Assembly (NCBI GenBank): GCA_001897835.1
Contig: MKUN01000028.1
Span: 248,001 to 312,000 of the forward strand
Direction: 5' to 3'
From: Bacteroidetes bacterium 46-16
GTDB lineage: Bacteria > Bacteroidota > Bacteroidia > Chitinophagales > Chitinophagaceae
DNA length: 64,000 nucleotides
Shown: one piece after another, positions 59,098-64,000 of the stretch
Position numbering within the stretch: the stretch's first letter is position 1
Layout of the letters: the number at the start of each line of letters is the position of its first letter
Program-made: the position numbers and the translations under genes
The notes under the pieces: model-generated
Databases searched by the model: none
Told to the model about the DNA's origin: nothing
The model's input: the letters and a program-made list of their open reading frames with translations, nothing else

Positions 59098-60561
59098 ATG
59101 AATCAAAAAAGTGAAAATAAATTTACTGATACAAATATTCGGAAAATATTCGGCTCTTATGACGGAGAAGGCGAAAATATTACTCGATTAACAGAGTACT
59201 TTCTAAAAACGGATGTATTTGATTCTATCACATCCGATTTACCTGTTCGAATATTGGTTGGAAGTAAAGGGGTCGGCAAATCAGCATTATTTCGAGTAGC
59301 AATCAAAGAAGCCAAAGAAGCCAAGACAACTGCCATACTAATAAAACCTGATGATATTGCTGAAATTGGGGAAACTCATGAAAGTCTAGTGCTCAGCATT
59401 CGAAAATGGAAATATGGATTGATAAGAATTATTGTGCGAAAATTCTTAGATGAATTTGATTTTTTTGATGCGAGTATTGTTGATACTCTTGCTGTTGATT
59501 CGGTAAGGGTTGGAGGAAAAGTTCGTTCAGCAATAAGGAATTTCATTTCTCAATATGAAGTAAGCCAAGCTATACCTGACGATATTAAAGCTAAAATTGA
59601 AGACGTTCTTCAACATCAGAAAATTGAAATTTATTTAGATGACTTAGATCGAGGATGGCAGAACAGGAAGGAAGGACTTATCATGATTTCAGCCTTAATC
59701 AATAGCATTAGAGATTTATCTAGCGAAAATGAAGATTTATTTTTTAAAGTAGCACTGAGAACCGATGTCTATTATGCAGTTAGAACTGCAGACGAATCAT
59801 CTGACAAGTTCGAGGGAGAAGTCGTTTATTATACATTTACCCTGCATGAAATTTTCGTGTTATTAATTAAACGAATTTTAACTTTCGAGGGTAAGCAAGT
59901 AAATGATGAAACCCTACTTCGAACAGAACAAAGGCATCTTGCTTTTCACATGGATTCAATTTTTGAAAAAAAATTCGCTGGGAAAGGTGCCTGGGAAAAC
60001 GCATACATGTCCAAAGTACTTCTTTCATTAATTCGAAATCGCCCAAGAGATTTGGTCAAATTATGCACTTTAGCCGCAAAAGAAGCCTATAGAAATAGAG
60101 ATTCACTTATTGGAGCCAAACACATACTTACAATTTTGCCCGATTATTCTAGAAATTTAATTGCCGATACAATTGCTGAATATAAATCTGAACTTCCCAC
60201 TATAGAGAGGCTTATTTATGGGATGAAGCCAGATAAAATCAAGAAAAGTGCTGCGGAAATTTACCTTTATACTACCCCTGATTTGCGAACTAAGCTTTTC
60301 AAACTAAAACAACATGGTGATTTTAAATTTGCATCTAATGATGTCGCAACTCCTCAAGAGCTAATTTCATTCCTCTATAAAATCGGGTTTCTAACAGCTC
60401 GGAAGAGAAACGATGATAACATTATTATCAGGAAGAGCTATGAGGAATACTATAGCCTAGCCATGACGACAGTAGATTTTGGATACGATTGGGAAGTTCA
60501 TATGGGATATAGATGGGCGATTCAACCCGAGACTTTAAATGATCTGTTTTCTAGATTATAG
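59098..60561 (+). CDS. P-loop ATPase, Sll1717 family-like
   Basis: IRKIFGSYDGEGE; VGSKGVGKSALFRVA (Walker A); IEIYLDDLDRGW (Walker B). Confidence 0.75.
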   Translation: MNQKSENKFTDTNIRKIFGSYDGEGENITRLTEYFLKTDVFDSITSDLPVRILVGSKGVGKSALFRVAIKEAKEAKTTAILIKPDDIAEIGETHESLVLSIRKWKYGLIRIIVRKFLDEFDFFDASIVDTLAVDSVRVGGKVRSAIRNFISQYEVSQAIPDDIKAKIEDVLQHQKIEIYLDDLDRGWQNRKEGLIMISALINSIRDLSSENEDLFFKVALRTDVYYAVRTADESSDKFEGEVVYYTFTLHEIFVLLIKRILTFEGKQVNDETLLRTEQRHLAFHMDSIFEKKFAGKGAWENAYMSKVLLSLIRNRPRDLVKLCTLAAKEAYRNRDSLIGAKHILTILPDYSRNLIADTIAEYKSELPTIERLIYGMKPDKIKKSAAEIYLYTTPDLRTKLFKLKQHGDFKFASNDVATPQELISFLYKIGFLTARKRNDDNIIIRKSYEEYYSLAMTTVDFGYDWEVHMGYRWAIQPETLNDLFSRL

Positions 60562-60577
60562 GCCCAAAAGCTTAATT

Positions 60578-61276
60578 ATGAGGTCATACTTATCATGGCG
60601 CACAATCATTATTTGTTGTTTAATGTCTATTTTTTTCTCAGAGATGACATTAGCCCGCCCTTCCCACAATAATGATACAATTGTAGTTGACGCGAAAATA
60701 TATAGTGTTAAACCTTTGCACGCTAACGTTCCTAATTCCGGGTTTGATATCGGAAAAAACATGCCTTGGATTACAGTATTATTAATTGGTATTTTTACTG
60801 TATTTACGAATCTATATATCGGTCGCAAATCGAGAATTTCAAATTTATCAATTATTGAAAAGCAAATAACGAATGCTCAAGCTATTGCCTTAGATCAAAT
60901 AGAACAATCGCGGCTGAATAGCGAGAGGGATTTTAATAAAACTGTAATTACTGGGTCTAGACAAGTTTGGATAAACAATTTACGGGATTTCATTTCCAAT
61001 ATATTGGCATTGAACAGTAAATTCTTAATGTACCAGACTATTTCTAACGAGGATGCAAATGAACTATGGTTACAAGTTGCCAAGGTAGAACTCTTGCTAA
61101 TTGCATCGGATTACAGAAGTTTGTTAGGAATTGTGAAAGAGCTAGAACATTGTTGCAAGGAGGTGCAAACGGGAAATCAGTCCTACGAATGTATAGACGA
61201 CATACTGGCTAGACTAAAAGCACAAGCGTCCATCGTGCTTAGGGAAGAATGGCAGAAAATTAAAAGTGGCTTTTAA
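60578..61276 (+). CDS. Hypothetical membrane protein (signal/TM, second TM, cytosolic helical region)
   Basis: IIICCLMSIFFSEMTLA; MPWITVLLIGIFTVFTNLYIG; TGSRQVWINNLRDFISNIL; in-frame ATG at 60578. Confidence 0.6.
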   Translation: MRSYLSWRTIIICCLMSIFFSEMTLARPSHNNDTIVVDAKIYSVKPLHANVPNSGFDIGKNMPWITVLLIGIFTVFTNLYIGRKSRISNLSIIEKQITNAQAIALDQIEQSRLNSERDFNKTVITGSRQVWINNLRDFISNILALNSKFLMYQTISNEDANELWLQVAKVELLLIASDYRSLLGIVKELEHCCKEVQTGNQSYECIDDILARLKAQASIVLREEWQKIKSGF

Positions 61277-61821
61277 AGGACTACTGAAATGCATTGATCA
61301 ATTTCCAGTTATGCACTAAAATTCATCGGTATGCTATGTATAAGTTTTATGATGTCCATTCCGCTATCGCTCTACAGACACTTAGGTAAAAAGGAATTTG
61401 GCTTCCCTGCTCAGCCAATATGCCGCCATGCCAGGCTGGCCCTTGCCAAGCAAGCACCAGCCTGCCCGAACTAAACGGCTGCTATCGCATACCCTTTAGA
61501 TCGGGTTCGCCTGTCACCATATTTGCAGCTCACAGGTAAGCCTCATGACAGCTCCCCGCGTCCTTACAAACGCTGTTCCAGCCTATATAAGTCCGCCCGC
61601 TGTCCCGCGTCAGTGCTCGCCTGCGAAGCCACCGGCTGCGTTACAGATTTTGCTACACCGCACCCCGCATATTTACATGCCATCGCAAAATCCTGCACTG
61701 TGCGACCTGGCACTACGTGACAAAGCAGGTCGCGCCAGCCTGTGGCGCTCGCACCTTCATTCACTCATTATAATCGTTCATTTCGGTTTTTACGGCGAGC
61801 TGGTTGGAATTGATCAAAAAT

Positions 61822-61850
61822 AAAAAGCCAGCCTGAGATCAGGCCAGCCC
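61822..61850 (-). terminator. Minus-strand terminator
   Basis: gcctgagatcaggc stem (61831-61844); minus-strand T-rich TTTTTATTTTT. Confidence 0.55.
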
Positions 61851-61902
61851 CTATAAACCCTATCACTATGAAGCTACAAATTTAATTCAAAACGGACACT
61901 TA

Positions 61903-62139
61903 TCAAACCTCATAGCTTATTGTGCAACGAACCACTTTAAAAAGCTTTTGCTCTTTCGGAGGATATTTAAACGCCTTGAACTCGTTGTTCATTACGGATA
62001 TTGCCTTCTTCCTGGATTCATAAATCTCTATCGACCGATTCCATGAAGCTATTCCGGGGGCTTGTCTTTTCCCGGCTCCCCCTTTTTGCGCTTTGTTACC
62101 CTTGTAATAGATAGCCCAGGCCTTTTGTGTTGTGGTCAT
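61903..62139 (-). CDS. Small hypothetical protein
   Basis: 78-aa ORF, KAWAIYYKGNKAQKGG...; followed by terminator. Confidence 0.45.
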   Translation of the reverse strand: MTTTQKAWAIYYKGNKAQKGGAGKRQAPGIASWNRSIEIYESRKKAISVMNNEFKAFKYPPKEQKLFKVVRCTISYEV

Positions 62140-62393
62140 GCAGGTATTTTACCATTATGCCTGTGCCGCCGCGAAGGTCTGCACGCAGTCAAGCCCAGAA
62201 AGGTCAAGCGTTGTTTAGCTGCGACAATCTCCAGTCTCCGCTACGGTGTTTCGTAAAATAACCTTCGCTTTCAACTTGTATTCTCTTAGCCAAAACCTTT
62301 CCAGTCTTTCCTTTTGTGCAAATGGATTGCTTACCACAGGCAATAAGGCTTTTTAAGCCGCATTCTTTTTTGTAACAGTTAAAATCCACAAGC

Positions 62394-62606
62394 ATGGCAA
62401 CAAGAGTAGAAAGACTATCCCGCCTGATGACCATAAGTTGGGCCATCCAGAGGCGGCAACACAGTACACGCTCCAAAGCATTGTCCCAGGCATGGGGCAT
62501 TATCCAAAACGAGGATATTACCATTACCTATCTCGTACAGCGACTGAACCACAACAAACCAGTAAAGCCCGGAGTGCGCGGACAGTTCAGCTTATTTCAA
62601 CGGTAA
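62394..62606 (+). CDS. Small hypothetical protein upstream of ssb
   Basis: MATRVERLSRLMTISWAIQRRQHSTRSKALSQAW; co-directional with ssb in mobile-element context. Confidence 0.5.
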   Translation: MATRVERLSRLMTISWAIQRRQHSTRSKALSQAWGIIQNEDITITYLVQRLNHNKPVKPGVRGQFSLFQR

Positions 62607-62633
62607 AGCATTTATTCACTAAAACTACACAGC

Positions 62634-63008
62634 ATGGAGATCATCGGAAGAGTAACCAAAGACGCACAGGTACGGAAATTAAAGGATGGCAGAGAACTGG
62701 TAGCGTTCTCTATTGCCATAAACGACCATTACAAGACAAAATCGGGAGAGAAACGCGAGGAGACCACCTATATTAATTGCAGCTATTGGGTCAATGTCAA
62801 AGCCGCCGAACTGATACGCAAAGGTGGTATTGTTTCCCTATTCGGGCGCATTGGCCTGAATGCCTATAAGAGCATGGATGGCGACTTTCATGCACACCTG
62901 ACCTTTCATGTGAACGCCTTTAAAGTCATCGCACAGCAAAAGAAAGGTACGGCAAAAGAGTATCAGCCAGTTAGTGCGGGAGCTGATAATGACGACCTGC
63001 CGTTTTAA
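62634..63008 (+). CDS. ssb: Single-stranded DNA-binding protein
   Basis: MEIIGRVTKDAQVRKLKDGRELVAFSIAIND; C-terminal DNDDLPF acidic tip. Confidence 0.93.
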   Translation: MEIIGRVTKDAQVRKLKDGRELVAFSIAINDHYKTKSGEKREETTYINCSYWVNVKAAELIRKGGIVSLFGRIGLNAYKSMDGDFHAHLTFHVNAFKVIAQQKKGTAKEYQPVSAGADNDDLPF

Positions 63009-63143
63009 GGCATCAAAGCCCAGGAGCGCTCCATCCGAATGGATGGAGCGCTGTATTCTAGATATTATAGGGTATGAATAAGAAAATAGCCCTGGCATTG
63101 GATAATGCAGGGCTTGGGTTTATCATGGTTATATCAGAACTAA

Positions 63144-64000
63144 TTACGCTTCCGTTTGCTCCTCTTCTTCTGTCTCCTGTTTCAGGTTCAGGATAAAGTC
63201 CACAGCAGCTTGGGCCTGCGCCGCGGTGATATAGATGAAGCGTTTGTCTCCCTTTAGCTTCCCTAACCAACCGGCGATATAGGCGGCACTTTGCTCATAT
63301 TCCTCGGTGATACCCGCATAGGACTGCAGGTAGCAGGCACCGATCTCCGCAGTAAGTTCTTCCTGGGAATAGGCATCTCCTCCGAATTCGGACATCTCAA
63401 TGATGTTCTTCCGGGCAAGGCGGCTATGGTGGCCGGTACTGTGGACCAGTTCATGGAAGAGGGTGAGGTAATAGCTCTCGGCAGTACCAAAGCTGCTTTT
63501 CTTTGGCATGTTGATGTAATCCATCAAGGGGTTATAGAACGCCTTTTGTTCCTTGTGCCTTATTGATGGACATTGGGGCATACCGGCTATTATGTCCTCA
63601 CAGGCCTGTATAGAGCCGATAACCTTTGTTGCGGCCGGAATATATCCATCCGGTATGTCCTCGCATTGGGAAACGTTGAAGACGGTGTAGTAGCGCAGGA
63701 TGGCCTTCTTTTTGGGTTCCTGTTCTTCCCCGTCTTCCGGCTTATCCTGTTTTTGGTCTACATAGTTCCAGTACACGACCGGGCAGCCCTTTTCTCCCTG
63801 TTTTACCTTACCGCCGATCTCTTTGAGCTGCTTAAAAGTGATGAACAGGTTTTGCTCGTACCCGAGCGCAGAGAGCAAGAGGAGGTTAATACCCCGGTAG
63901 TACTTCTTGGAAAATAGGTTGCGGGGCAGTCCTGCTTCTGTCCAGGGCCTTTGCCAGGGCACGGTCCCCTTTTCCAGTTGTTCGATGATACGCTCGGTGA
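63144..64000 (-). CDS. ArdC-like antirestriction protein / zincin-like metallopeptidase, 5'-truncated by window end
   Basis: TERIIEQLEKGTVPWQRPW read through to the window edge; LFHELVHSTGHHSRL (HExxH); FGGDAYSQEELTAEIGACYL. Confidence 0.9.
   Translation of the reverse strand, partial: TERIIEQLEKGTVPWQRPWTEAGLPRNLFSKKYYRGINLLLLSALGYEQNLFITFKQLKEIGGKVKQGEKGCPVVYWNYVDQKQDKPEDGEEQEPKKKAILRYYTVFNVSQCEDIPDGYIPAATKVIGSIQACEDIIAGMPQCPSIRHKEQKAFYNPLMDYINMPKKSSFGTAESYYLTLFHELVHSTGHHSRLARKNIIEMSEFGGDAYSQEELTAEIGACYLQSYAGITEEYEQSAAYIAGWLGKLKGDKRFIYITAAQAQAAVDFILNLKQETEEEEQTEA

Noticed and set aside
61523-61823. Overlapping small ORFs (65, 92 and 66 aa) in three frames
   Set aside because: Pro/Cys-rich, no domain, overlapping on both strands; region is more likely noncoding.
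62204-62524. 106-aa minus-strand ORF
   Set aside because: Conflicts with the better-supported plus-strand ORF 62394-62606; no recognisable domain.

Overview
Bacteroidota-type chromosome segment (evidence: T9SS components and cargo, GldJ, Bacteroidota gene styles). From about 1 to 50 kb it is mostly chromosomal backbone. Contents: PstS-like fragment, TPR protein, UvrB, T9SS cargo, a surface-polysaccharide/nonulosonate-like sugar cluster, Na+/H+ antiporter, DUF389 protein, OtsA-OtsB fusion, a Kdo8N-type cluster (kdnA-kdnB-kdsA-[PIN toxin-antitoxin]-transaldolase/CBS fusion-kdsC-like-kdsB), a HEPN-like plus nSTAND/WD40 envelope operon, PorV/PorU/GldJ, ZapA, LspA, RbfA and a LolC/E-like permease. 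After about 50.2 kb the sequence becomes accessory. It holds repeats and an HTH remnant, then a defence island. The island has a CBASS operon with E2-like and patatin genes and, unusually, TWO different CD-NTase genes, next to an AAA_15-type ATPase, an Sll1717-type P-loop ATPase and a membrane protein. Mobile-element genes follow (SSB, ArdC-like, truncated by the window end). Best leads: (1) the dual-cyclase E2/patatin CBASS operon with a possibly membrane-anchored second cyclase; (2) the HEPN-like/nSTAND-TM-WD40/outer-membrane/lipoprotein operon; (3) the Kdo8N cluster in which a transaldolase fused to KdsD-like CBS domains sits where KdsD might be expected, with atypical KdsA and KdsC motifs; (4) a long-range inverted repeat that could sequester a start codon downstream of the CBASS operon. 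All family calls are from reading the translated sequence; no database search was run.
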